In this document: piece by piece, positions 1-8,056 of the stretch | Position numbering within the stretch: position 1 is the first letter of the stretch | Layout of the letters: each line of letters begins with the position of its first letter | Assembly (NCBI RefSeq): GCF_003610785.1 | Contig: NZ_RAQQ01000006.1 | Span: 281,348-345,347 of the forward strand | Reading direction: 5' to 3' | Length of the DNA stretch: 64,000 bases | DNA from: Micromonospora globbae | GTDB taxonomy: Bacteria; Actinomycetota; Actinomycetes; Mycobacteriales; Micromonosporaceae | Notes under the pieces: generated by a model | Told to the model about the DNA's origin: nothing | Seen by the model: only the letters and a program-made list of their open reading frames with translations | Databases searched by the model: none | Program-made: the position numbers and the translations under genes

Positions 1-704
1 GGTCTAGCGCCGAACGCCGGTCGACGCCGAGGCACCCCGCGCCGACCGCCCGCCGATCTGCCCGGTCTATCCCGCGCCGACCGCCCGCCGATCTGCCCCA
101 GCATCTTGCTCACTCCACGTGCCTCACCCAATCTGGCCGCCCCCATCTGGCCCCGATCTGGCCGCCCGATCCGACCCCCGCCACCGACTCAGGGGCGCCG
201 CGGCGCATACGGCCACCGTCCATAGCGATCCCCTGCAGTCCCGTCCCCGCCGAGCGGACCCGCGCCAGGCGCCTCCGCGCCCAGTCGATCGCGCCGAACG
301 CCGGTCGACGCCGAGGCACCCCACGCCGAGCGCCTCCGCACCAACTTCAGTCCGCACCGATTTCCATCCGCACCCAGTCGGTTCTGCCGCCGGCTGGTCG
401 CCGTCGAGGCGTCCGCGCCGGCCCCGTGGGTTCCGATCGGCCGCGAGGACTCGCGTCCCCCCGCCGCGACGGTCGCCTCGGGGCGCTTCGCCCCACGCCC
501 GCGCCGTCCCCGGCCCACCCCGCGCCGTCCTCCGACCACCCCCCCGCGCCGTCCTCCGACCACCTCGCACCGTCCCCCAGCCCGTTCCGCATCCCCGACC
601 ACTCCCATGCCTGGCGGCGATCCCCGCCACGACGAAGCGGACCGCCAAGCCGACGTCCTGACGGCGTTGCGCCAGCGATCAAGGCCGAACCGGAGCCCTC
701 CGAG
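1..704. repeat. Repeat-rich non-coding region left of parS
   Basis: No convincing gene is visible here; the long frames are Arg/Pro-rich artefacts of GC-rich DNA and overlap on both strands. A 28-bp unit occurs at 36-63 and again at 71-98. A 32-bp unit starting gcgccgaacgccgg occurs at 7-38 and 291-322. Short cgccgtcctccgaccac units are tandem around 524-575. In relatives the parAB genes lie just beyond this side, so this is probably the parB-proximal intergenic region. The function of the repeats is unknown. Confidence 0.5.
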
Positions 705-726
705 TTATCCACACCGGTTATCCACA
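705..726 (+). promoter_or_regulatory. Two perfect DnaA boxes
   Basis: TTATCCACA occurs twice with 4 nt between the copies (705-713 and 718-726). Both match the bacterial DnaA box exactly. A one-mismatch copy on the opposite strand, tgtggatga, lies at 775-783. The location 11 bp from a parS site fits an origin-proximal DnaA-binding cluster, but oriC itself is probably outside the window. Confidence 0.7.
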
Positions 727-735
727 GGCACCCAC

Positions 736-751
736 CGTTTCACGTGAAACA
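736..751. other. parS: parS centromere-like site
   Basis: The 14-bp palindrome gtttcacgtgaaac at 737-750 is the core of the ParB-binding parS site. With flanks it matches the 16-bp consensus TGTTTCACGTGAAACA at 15 of 16 positions; only the first base differs (C for T). ParB loads here to build the segregation complex. The neighbouring trx-sigM-murJ block is the one that usually sits beside parAB in actinobacteria, which supports the call. Confidence 0.88.
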
Positions 752-915
752 CCGCGTGGAACCGGGTGTCGACCTGTGGATGACGCCGTGTGTTCGCGAC
801 CTTCCGGGGCTCTGGACATCGACGTGAGCACCTGATCGAGAGTGCCCCACCGGCCGGCGAGAACGGATGATTCGGGGTAGGGACAGCCGTCCCGGACTCG
901 GTTAGGGTCAGCCTC

Positions 916-1776
916 GTGCACGACACCCCTCCCGCAGTTCCGGACTTCACCCGGTGGCCCTCGTTCCCCTTCGAGGGCGATCTTCGTGTCAAGCAACTCG
1001 ACGACCCGGTCCCGGTCGAGCCGCCCCGCAAGGGTGAGGGCAATCGGGAGTGCATCACCTGCGGCGCGCCGGACGAGGCGTACATCTGGGTGGGCGAGCG
1101 GTGGCGGGTACGCGCCATGGACCGTCCCACGGGCCTCCCGATGGTGCTCATCCTGGAGTCCCGGTCGCACCTCGACCTCGGCGACCTCCCGAACCTGCTC
1201 GCCGCGGAGCTCGGCGTGATGACGGTACGACTGGAGCGCGCGATCCGCTCGCTCGACGGGGTGGCCCGTGTGCACGTGAACCGCTGGGGTGACGGGTCGG
1301 CGCACCTGCACCTGTGGTTCCTCGCGCGGCCCTACGGTCAGCTGCAACTGCGGGGCACGTTCCTGTCGCTGTGGGACTCGATCCTGCCGCCGATTCCCGA
1401 GGCGAAGTGGCGAGAGAACCTCGCGCTCGTCGCCGCCTGGCTGGCGGAGTTCGGTGGCCGCCCGCTGGCGGAGCCACCCCGGATCGAGTGGCAGGCACCG
1501 TCCAGCTTCACCTCGACGCTGCCCACGATCGAGACGGACGATCCGGTGGGCGACCTGGTCTCGGTGATCGAGGCGGCCGAGGAGAACCCGACCGCCGAGG
1601 AGAGTCCGGCGGGCATCGGCGGAAGCGCGACGGCCGGCAGCACGACCTCCGGCGGGAGCGCGGCCTCCGGCGGCAGCGCGGACGCGACCACGGCCGAGTC
1701 ACCGGCCATCCCCGGACAACGCCCCCCGTCGCCCGACGAGGCGAAGCCGGCCGTCGGCCAGGCGGGCGGCGCCTGA
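916..1776 (+). CDS. HIT-like domain protein
   Basis: This 286-residue protein starts at GTG with a weak upstream AGGG. A CxxC pair (Cys46, Cys49) precedes a segment resembling the histidine-triad fold. Around residues 129-135 it reads AHLHLWF, in place of the family's usual HxHxH. The final histidine is absent, so ordinary HIT nucleotide hydrolase chemistry is doubtful. The last 80 residues are a low-complexity Gly/Ser/Ala/Pro tail. The gene is convergent with ddl, with about 150 bp between them. A conserved actinobacterial protein of unknown substrate is the safest reading. Confidence 0.6.
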   Translation: MHDTPPAVPDFTRWPSFPFEGDLRVKQLDDPVPVEPPRKGEGNRECITCGAPDEAYIWVGERWRVRAMDRPTGLPMVLILESRSHLDLGDLPNLLAAELGVMTVRLERAIRSLDGVARVHVNRWGDGSAHLHLWFLARPYGQLQLRGTFLSLWDSILPPIPEAKWRENLALVAAWLAEFGGRPLAEPPRIEWQAPSSFTSTLPTIETDDPVGDLVSVIEAAEENPTAEESPAGIGGSATAGSTTSGGSAASGGSADATTAESPAIPGQRPPSPDEAKPAVGQAGGA

Positions 1777-1925
1777 GCCATCCCGGACGCCGCCCCGCGC
1801 CGGATGGGACGCTGACGACCGCACGGTACGGCGGAACGCGGAGCGCGCAGCGCCGCCCTTGCCCGCCCGAGCGGTCCCAGTGCGCCGTCAGCGGCTGTCA
1901 GCTCCGGCGCGCCGTCAGCCAGCCG

Positions 1926-2924
1926 TCAGGGCCGGCGGGCGGCGGCCCGGGCGACCAGCGCGCTCAGCACCCGCCCGAAGTCCAGGCCCGCGGCCGACAC
2001 GGCGAGCGGCAGCAGCGACGTCTCGGTCATGCCCGGCGAGACGTTGACCTCCAGCACGTGCGGCTGGCCCGCCGCGTCGACGATCATGTCGACGCGGGAC
2101 AGGTCCCGCAGCCCGAGCGCGTTGTGCGCGGCCAGGGCCACGTCGGCGACCCGTGCCGCGGCATCGGCGTCGAGCCTCGCGGGGGTGTGCCACGTCGTCC
2201 GCCCGGCGGTGTACCGGGCCGCGTAGTCGTACACCCCGTTGCGCGGGACGATCTCCACGGCGGGCAGCGCCTGGGGGCCGTCGCCCATGTCGATGACGGA
2301 GACCGCCACGTCCATGCCGGCGACGTAGCGCTCGACGAGCGCCGTCGACCCGTACGCGAAACAGCCGACCATCGCGGCCGGGAGCGACGCGCTGTCCCGG
2401 ACCACGGCGGCACCCAGGCCCGAGCCGCCCTGCGCCGGCTTGATCATCAGCGGCAGGCCGAGCCGGTCAACGATCCGGTCCAGCACCGCCACGGCGCCCA
2501 GTTCGGAGAAGCGGTCGTGCGGCAGCGCCACCCAGTCCGGGGTGGGGATGCCCGCCTCGCGGAGTACGGCCTTCGCCGACGGCTTGTCCCAGGCCAGGCG
2601 GGACGCCCGTGCGTCGCAGCCGACGTACGGGACGTCGCAGAGGTCGAGCACCCCGCGCAGCGAGCCGTCCTCGCCCGTCGCACCGTGCAGCGCGATGACG
2701 ACGGCGTCCGGCGGGTCGGCGGCCAGCGCCGGCAGCAGCGCGATGTCGGCGTCGCGGAGTTCGACGTCCATGCCGACGGACCGGAGCGCGTCGAGCACCC
2801 GGCGGCCGGAGCGCAGCGAGACGTCCCGCTCGTAGGAGAGGCCGCCGGCGAGCACCAGCACGTGCAGGTCGTCGGTGTTGCCCGGGGCGGTCACCTCGGG
2901 GCGGTCGGCAGCGGTCGTACCCAT
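1926..2924 (-). CDS. D-alanine--D-alanine ligase family protein
   Basis: This ATP-grasp protein of 332 residues is predicted to join two D-alanines with ATP for the peptidoglycan stem peptide in the cytoplasm. The N-terminal GGLSYERDVSLRSG is the Ddl signature; HGATGEDGSLRG, the ATP-binding IKPAQGGSGLG and the C-terminal EVNVSPGMTETS follow in the family order. The usual ENT(L)PGMT is slightly changed, so a related D-alanyl ligase is possible. The ATG at 2924 lies 7 nt after the stop of the aminotransferase gene and has no clear ribosome site of its own. Translation is therefore probably coupled in a two-gene operon. Confidence 0.85.
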   Translation of the reverse strand: MGTTAADRPEVTAPGNTDDLHVLVLAGGLSYERDVSLRSGRRVLDALRSVGMDVELRDADIALLPALAADPPDAVVIALHGATGEDGSLRGVLDLCDVPYVGCDARASRLAWDKPSAKAVLREAGIPTPDWVALPHDRFSELGAVAVLDRIVDRLGLPLMIKPAQGGSGLGAAVVRDSASLPAAMVGCFAYGSTALVERYVAGMDVAVSVIDMGDGPQALPAVEIVPRNGVYDYAARYTAGRTTWHTPARLDADAAARVADVALAAHNALGLRDLSRVDMIVDAAGQPHVLEVNVSPGMTETSLLPLAVSAAGLDFGRVLSALVARAAARRP

Positions 2925-2931
2925 GCCGGCA

Positions 2932-4245
2932 TCATGCCAAGGCCGGCCCCGGCGCGTCCGAGCCGGCCCGGCCCCGACGCGGGCCGTCCCCGCGGACCGC
3001 GCCGAAGACGCGGCGCGTCGCCAGCTCCTGCTCCATCACGCCGGCGAGCCGGCGGACGCCCTCCCGGATGCGGTCCGGGGGCGGGAAGCTGAAGTTCAGC
3101 CGCATGTTCCCGGTGCCGGAACCGTCGGCGTAGAAGCCGGTGCCCGGCACGTACGCGACCCGGGCGGCGACGGCACGCGGCATCATCGCCTTCGAGTCGA
3201 GGCCGTCCGGCAGGGTCGCCCAGACGAAGAGGCCGCCACCGGGTCGCGTCCAGGTGGTGCCCTCCGGCATCAGGTCGGCGAGCGCGTCCAGCAGGGCGTC
3301 CCGGCGTTCCCGGTAGATCTCCCGGTAGACCTTGAGCTGTTCCCGCCACGGCATGGTGCCGAGGTAGGTGGCGACGGCCGCCTGGGCGTACGCGCTCGGG
3401 CAGAGGATCTGGGCCTCGCTCGCGATGACCAGCTTGTCGCGGACCGCGTGCGGGGCCAGGATCCACCCGACCCGGAGCCCGGGGGCGAAGGTCTTGGAGA
3501 ACGTGCTGAGGTAGAAGACCCCGTCCCGCCGGCGGGCCCGCAGCGGTGCCGGCGCCTCGCCCTCGAAGCCCAACTGGCCGTACGGGTCGTCCTCCACGAC
3601 GAGCAGCCCGGCGCGTTCGCAGATGTCGAGCACCCGTTCCCGCCGCTCCTCGGTCAGCGTCACGCCGGCCGGGTTCTGGTAGGTCGGGATGGTGTAGAGG
3701 AACTTGACGCGCCTCCCGGCGCGGGCGAGGTCGGCGATGGCCGCTTCGAGCGCCTCGGGGATCAGGCCGTCGTCGTCCATCGGTACGTGCACCACCTGGG
3801 CCTGGGCGGCCTGGAACACCCCGAGCGCGCCGACGTAGGTCGGCCCCTCGGCGAGCACCACGTCGCCCGGGTCGAGGAAGAGCCGGGCCACCAGGTCGAG
3901 AGCCTGCTGCCCGCCCACGGTGACCACGACGTCGTCGGGCGAGGCGCCGCAGGACGCGTCGATCCCGGAGAGGGCCATCACCTCGCAGATCCGCTCGCGC
4001 AGCTCCAGGGTGCCCTGGCCGATGCCGTACTGGAGGGTGGTCACGCCGTGCTCGGCGCCGAGCTGGCCGAGCATCTCGCCGACCGCGTCGAGCGGCAGCG
4101 CCGCGATGTAGGGGGCGCCGCCGGCCAGCGAGACGACCTCCGGACGGCTCGCCACCGCGAAGAGGGCCCGGATCTCCGAGGCCGTCATCCCGCGGACACG
4201 GCGGGCATAGCGGTCGGTGTAGTCGTCGAGTGTCGTGCCGGTCAT
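2932..4245 (-). CDS. PLP-dependent aminotransferase, LysN/ARO8-like
   Basis: This is a fold-type I aminotransferase of 437 residues. The PLP lysine is in STFSKTFAPGLRVGW, the cofactor Asp/Tyr segment is VVEDDPYGQL, and the substrate-side motif is YTIPTYQNPAGVT. Together these are typical of the 2-aminoadipate/aromatic aminotransferase group. The ATG at 4245 is chosen because GAGGTGA lies just upstream and the protein aligns from MTGTTLDDYTDRY; an upstream in-frame ATG at 4401 only adds a low-quality leader. The substrate cannot be read from the sequence. The gene leads an operon with ddl, suggesting an amino acid supply role linked to the cell wall. Confidence 0.82.
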   Translation of the reverse strand: MTGTTLDDYTDRYARRVRGMTASEIRALFAVASRPEVVSLAGGAPYIAALPLDAVGEMLGQLGAEHGVTTLQYGIGQGTLELRERICEVMALSGIDASCGASPDDVVVTVGGQQALDLVARLFLDPGDVVLAEGPTYVGALGVFQAAQAQVVHVPMDDDGLIPEALEAAIADLARAGRRVKFLYTIPTYQNPAGVTLTEERRERVLDICERAGLLVVEDDPYGQLGFEGEAPAPLRARRRDGVFYLSTFSKTFAPGLRVGWILAPHAVRDKLVIASEAQILCPSAYAQAAVATYLGTMPWREQLKVYREIYRERRDALLDALADLMPEGTTWTRPGGGLFVWATLPDGLDSKAMMPRAVAARVAYVPGTGFYADGSGTGNMRLNFSFPPPDRIREGVRRLAGVMEQELATRRVFGAVRGDGPRRGRAGSDAPGPALA

Positions 4246-4535
4246 GACATCACCTCGATCGCTGGAGGGGTGACTTCCGTCCCGGGCGTACCCCGGACAC
4301 CGGCGACCATGGCGGCAAGGGGGACGCCGTTTTTCGATCCTAGACCGCGCCGACCAGGCACGGGGCGTCGCTGTGAGCCGCGTCCAGATGCCGGACGTCA
4401 CCCGCGGCGGTGGGCGTTCGCGCGTCCTCTCCCGTACGGTCGTACTGCGGCGTACGATCGCTCGTCGGGGGCAGGAAGGCGGCGCTGTCGTTCCGTGCCG
4501 GTTTCACCGCCGAGCCTAGTGTTGGGGATGCGCCA

Positions 4536-5201
4536 ATGTCGCGACGTCTGGTCAGTCTGACCCTGGACACCCTCGAGGACCTGCCCCGTCCCTGCCGGCA
4601 GTGCGTCTACTGGGAACTGGACCCCGTCTCGGCGGACCGCGCCTGCGCGACCGGGGACCCCGGTCTGGAGAAGGAGGCGTGGGTCTCCCAGACGCTCCTG
4701 GAGTGGGGCTCCTGCGGGAAGCTCGCCTACGTCGACGGCATGCCGGCCGGTTTCGTCATGTACGCGCCGCCGGCCTACGTGCCCCGCTCGATGGCGTTCC
4801 CCACGTCGCCCGTCTCCGCGGACGCGGCGCTGCTGATGACGGCGAACGTGGTGCCCGCGTTCGCCGGTGGCGGGCTGGGGCGGATGCTCGTCCAGGGCGT
4901 CGCGCGGGACCTCACGAAGCGGGGCATCAAGGCGATCGAGGCGTTCGGTGACGCGAAGTTCGGCGACACGCAGGACGACGCCTCCCGCGCCTGCGTGGCA
5001 CCAGCCGATTTCTTCCTCTCCGTCGGTTTCAAGACCGTACGTCCACATCCCCGCTTCCCCCGGCTGCGCCTCGAACTGCGGACGGCGCTGAGTTGGAAGT
5101 CCGACGTCGAGTACGCGCTGGAGAAGCTGCTCGGGTCCATGAGCCCGGAGACACTGCTCCGTCCCGTGCGGCCCGCCCCGGCGACCCGCTCCACCAGCTA
5201 G
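4536..5201 (+). CDS. GNAT-family N-acetyltransferase
   Basis: This 221-residue protein is predicted to transfer an acetyl group from acetyl-CoA. The acetyl-CoA site is visible as NVVPAFAGGGLGRMLVQGVARDL (pattern Q/RxxGxG/A). A CxxC pair (CRQC) near residue 19 is unusual for the family. The ATG at 4536 has GGGG 8 nt upstream and gives a compact domain; a longer frame from 4410 would add an unlikely leader. The gene is divergent from the aminotransferase and convergent with the amidase gene. The 290 bp upstream show no other recognisable site. The substrate is unknown. Confidence 0.72.
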   Translation: MSRRLVSLTLDTLEDLPRPCRQCVYWELDPVSADRACATGDPGLEKEAWVSQTLLEWGSCGKLAYVDGMPAGFVMYAPPAYVPRSMAFPTSPVSADAALLMTANVVPAFAGGGLGRMLVQGVARDLTKRGIKAIEAFGDAKFGDTQDDASRACVAPADFFLSVGFKTVRPHPRFPRLRLELRTALSWKSDVEYALEKLLGSMSPETLLRPVRPAPATRSTS

Positions 5202-5253
5202 GGCGGGTGATCCCCGCCGAGCCGAGGCGGAGTCCCGGCGGCGCCTGGGCGCC

Positions 5254-6420
5254 TCAGTCCACGACGGTGCCGGCGGCCACCACGGCCCGCAGTTCGCTCA
5301 CGTCGATCGAACCGGTCGGCACGTCCCGCTCGATCGGGAAGTACATCCGCTGCACGGCGGCGACGATCGCCTCGACCACGCGGTCACGGAACCGCGGGTC
5401 GACCAGCCGGCCGCGGTCCGTCGGCGAGGTGAGGTAGCCGACCTCGACCCGGACCGCCGGCATGCGGGTCAGCCGGAGCAGGTCCCACGCCTTCGCGTGG
5501 GTGCCGCAGTCCCGCAGCCCGGTGCGCGCCACGATCTCGCGCTGCACGAGCCCGGCGAGACGTTCACCGGTCGCCGACGTCACCCCGTTGTCGGTGCCGT
5601 AGTGGTAGGTCGCCACGCCGTCGGCCGCCGGGTTCTGGTGCCCGTCGGTGTGCAGCGAGATGAACACGTCGGCGCCGAGCGCGTTCGCCAGCTGGGCGCG
5701 GTCGGTGTCGGGCAGGCACTCCCCGGGGGCGGGGCCCCGTGTGAGCTGCACCCGCACCCCGGACGCGGCGAGCCGCCCCTCCAACCGGCTGGCCAGGTCG
5801 TGCACCAGGTCGGCCTCGGTCCAGCGCAGCGGCCCGTCCGGCACCACGACGCCCGGGTCGGTGCCGCCGTGCCCGGGGTCGATGACGACCGTACGACCGA
5901 CCAGGGTCGGCCCGGACTGGCGGATGGCGTCCGACTCGCGCAACCACTGGGGGCGGCCGCCGACGACCTTGCGCCCGAGCCGCCGCAGCGCGTTCATGGT
6001 GTGCGGTCCGCACGCCCCGTCGGGAGTGAGCCCGACCTCCCGCTGGAACTGGGCCACCGCGCGGGACGTCCGGACGCCGTAGATGGCGTCGGCGCGGCCC
6101 ACGTCGTACCCCATCTCCAGCAGGCGCTCCTGCAACGTGCGGACGTCCTCGCCGGTGAGCGGTTCGGGCACCGCGTGGTAGAGGGTGCGCGCGCCGAGGC
6201 GCCACCGGGCCGCCTCCAGGGCCCGCCAGGTCTCCGCGCCGACCCGGCCGTCGACGCTGAGCCCCCGTGACTGCTGGAAGGCGCGTACGGCCCGCTCGGT
6301 CGCGGCGTCGAACTCGTCGGACCGCCCCTCGTCGGTCGGTGCGAGCAGGTGGAGGCCGGCCAGTACGGTACGGATCTCCGTCACCGCGGGTCCGCGGTCA
6401 CCGGGACGGATCGGACGCAC
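5254..6420 (-). CDS. cwlM: N-acetylmuramoyl-L-alanine amidase, CwlM-like
   Basis: A protein of 388 residues with two N-terminal peptidoglycan-binding repeats (about 8-75 and 90-160; AVTEIRTVLAGL and DVRTLQERLLEMGYDVG) followed by an Amidase_3 domain. The zinc and catalytic positions are present: VIDPGHGG, WTEADL, SLHTDGH and VEVGYL. In mycobacteria CwlM is cytoplasmic and, when phosphorylated, activates MurA rather than cutting the wall. No signal peptide is visible here either, so a regulatory role is plausible despite intact zinc ligands. GTG at 6420 is chosen because AGAGGGGG precedes it. Gene order cwlM-trxA-trxB-sigM matches the M. tuberculosis Rv3911-Rv3915 block as I remember it. Confidence 0.85.
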   Translation of the reverse strand: MRPIRPGDRGPAVTEIRTVLAGLHLLAPTDEGRSDEFDAATERAVRAFQQSRGLSVDGRVGAETWRALEAARWRLGARTLYHAVPEPLTGEDVRTLQERLLEMGYDVGRADAIYGVRTSRAVAQFQREVGLTPDGACGPHTMNALRRLGRKVVGGRPQWLRESDAIRQSGPTLVGRTVVIDPGHGGTDPGVVVPDGPLRWTEADLVHDLASRLEGRLAASGVRVQLTRGPAPGECLPDTDRAQLANALGADVFISLHTDGHQNPAADGVATYHYGTDNGVTSATGERLAGLVQREIVARTGLRDCGTHAKAWDLLRLTRMPAVRVEVGYLTSPTDRGRLVDPRFRDRVVEAIVAAVQRMYFPIERDVPTGSIDVSELRAVVAAGTVVD

Positions 6421-6509
6421 GCACGACCCCCTCTGCGCGGATGCTGGCTGGCCGGGCGGCCCGTGCTTGAGGTTATGCGGTCCGGGGCGGCGAGGTGGCT
6501 CGGCCGACG

Positions 6510-6553
6510 AAAAAACGCGACCCCGCACCCGGTCGGCCCGGGTACGGGGTCGC
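6510..6553 (-). terminator. Intrinsic terminator of trxB-trxA
   Basis: On the minus strand a 16-bp hairpin (arms 6538-6553 and 6517-6532, one mismatch, 5-nt loop) is followed directly by six T residues. It lies 14 bp beyond the trxA stop. This is a textbook Rho-independent terminator, and one of only two in the window with a clear U-tract. Confidence 0.9.
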
Positions 6554-6567
6554 TGCGTCGGTGCTGC

Positions 6568-6891
6568 TCAGAGAGCGGACTCGATGAGCTTGACGAGTTC
6601 GCCCTTCGGCTTGGCGCCGGCGATCGACTGCACCGGCTCGCCGTTCTTGAACACCGTCAGGGTCGGCACGGACATCACCCGGTACGTCCGGGCGGTCTCC
6701 GGGTTCTCGTCGATGTTGAGCTTGACGATGCTGACCCGGTCACCCATCTCGCCGGCGATCTCCTCCAGCAGGGGCGACACCTTGCGGCACGGCCCGCACC
6801 ACTCGGCCCAGAAGTCGACCAGCACCGGCTTGTCGGACTTCAGCACGTCGGTCGCGAAGCTCGCATCGGTGACCGCCTTGGTTGTTCCCAC
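6568..6891 (-). CDS. trxA: Thioredoxin
   Basis: The 107-residue length is typical of thioredoxin. The active-site WCGPC at about residues 31-35 is preceded by FWAEW, and the cis-proline loop is SVPTLTVF. It reduces disulfides of cytoplasmic proteins using electrons from the thioredoxin reductase encoded 31 nt upstream in the same operon. The ATG is followed by a standard beta-strand start (VTDASFATDVL). The pair sits downstream of the sigM block; in Streptomyces and mycobacteria such genes are often induced by disulfide stress, but no specific promoter element was recognised here. Confidence 0.96.
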   Translation of the reverse strand: MGTTKAVTDASFATDVLKSDKPVLVDFWAEWCGPCRKVSPLLEEIAGEMGDRVSIVKLNIDENPETARTYRVMSVPTLTVFKNGEPVQSIAGAKPKGELVKLIESAL

Positions 6892-6922
6892 TATGGCCCC
6901 TCCTCCGGGTGTGTTTGGTTGT

Positions 6923-7876
6923 TCAGCCCTGCAGCGTCGCGATGAAACGCTCGGCGTCGAGGGCGGCGGCGCAGCCCGTACCGGCGGCGGTGATGGCCTG
7001 CCGGTAGGTGTGGTCTACCAGGTCGCCGGCCGCGAAGACACCGGGCACGCTGGTCCGCGTGCTGGGCGCCTGCACCTTCACGTACCCCTCGTCGTCCAGC
7101 TCCACCTGGCCCCGGAACAGCTCGCTGCGCGGGTCGTGGCCGATCGCCACGAAGACGCCGGTGACGTCCAGCACCTTCGTCTCGCCGGTGTGGACGTTGC
7201 GGACGCGTACGCCGGACACCTTGCCGTCGGAGCCGAGGATCTCCTCGACCACCGTGTTCCACTCGACCTTGATCTTGTCGTTGTTCAGCGCCCGGTCGGC
7301 CATGATCTTGCTGGCCCGGAACGAGTCGCGCCGGTGGATGATGGTGACCGAGTCCGCGAAGCGGGTGAGGAAGCTCGCCTCCTCCATGGCCGAGTCGCCA
7401 CCGCCCACGACGACGATGTGCTGGTTGCGGAAGAAGAAGCCGTCACAGGTCGCACAGGAGGAGACGCCGTGGCCGAGGTACTCCTGCTCGCCCGGCACGC
7501 CCAGCGGCCGCCAGGCGGAACCGGTGGCGAGGATGACCGCGCGGGCCCGGTAGGCGGTCTCACCGACCCAGACCGTGCTGGCGGCGTTGGAGCCGACGTC
7601 GCCGGTGTCCACCAGCTCCACCCGGGTCACGTCGTCGGTCAGGAACTCGGCGCCGAACCGCTCGGCCTGCTTGCGCATGTTGTCCATCAGCTCGGGGCCG
7701 AGGATGCCGTCGGCGAAGCCCGGGAAGTTCTCCACCTCGGTCGTCGTCATCAGCGCGCCGCCGGACTGGACGCCCTCGATGACGAGGGGCTTCAGGTTCG
7801 CGCGCGCGGCATAGACCGCCGCCGTGTAGCCGGCCGGCCCGGAGCCGATGATGATCAGGTTGCGGACCTCGTCCAC
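6923..7876 (-). CDS. trxB: Thioredoxin-disulfide reductase
   Basis: This NADPH- and FAD-dependent enzyme of 317 residues keeps thioredoxin reduced. The FAD-binding [18 protein letters not shown] is at the N terminus, the redox-active CATC lies in [10 protein letters not shown], the NADPH fold is [13 protein letters not shown], and the second FAD motif is [11 protein letters not shown] at 7876 is preferred because GGGAGAC precedes it and the protein then begins DEVRNLIII; a frame opening at 7918 would add 14 residues not typical of the family. It is the first gene of the trxB-trxA operon. The 180 bp upstream, before the anti-sigma gene stop, probably hold its promoter. Confidence 0.96.
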   Translation of the reverse strand: MDEVRNLIIIGSGPAGYTAAVYAARANLKPLVIEGVQSGGALMTTTEVENFPGFADGILGPELMDNMRKQAERFGAEFLTDDVTRVELVDTGDVGSNAASTVWVGETAYRARAVILATGSAWRPLGVPGEQEYLGHGVSSCATCDGFFFRNQHIVVVGGGDSAMEEASFLTRFADSVTIIHRRDSFRASKIMADRALNNDKIKVEWNTVVEEILGSDGKVSGVRVRNVHTGETKVLDVTGVFVAIGHDPRSELFRGQVELDDEGYVKVQAPSTRTSVPGVFAAGDLVDHTYRQAITAAGTGCAAALDAERFIATLQG

Positions 7877-8056
7877 TGCCGTCTCCCGAGTTGTGTGTGC
7901 CGGCCGCGGCGTGCACACCGAGGCCGATCCGGGTGCCGACGCCTGGAGGTGCCGGCAGCTACTTCCGAAACGTCATCGTACGAACCGGGAATTCCCGAGC
8001 CGGGCGTCCGGTGGGTCACGTCACGCGAGCCCTCGAACGCCCGGTGACCGCTCGTT

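Noticed and set aside
119..661. Overlapping 120-180-residue frames on both strands
   Set aside because: They are Pro/Arg-rich, share no family pattern, and several frames are open at once because the DNA is almost free of A/T. No ribosome site supports any of them.
1314..3092. 592-residue plus-strand frame
   Set aside because: It overlaps the HIT-like gene out of frame and is antisense to ddl. Composition is Arg/Gly/Ala-rich with no domain.
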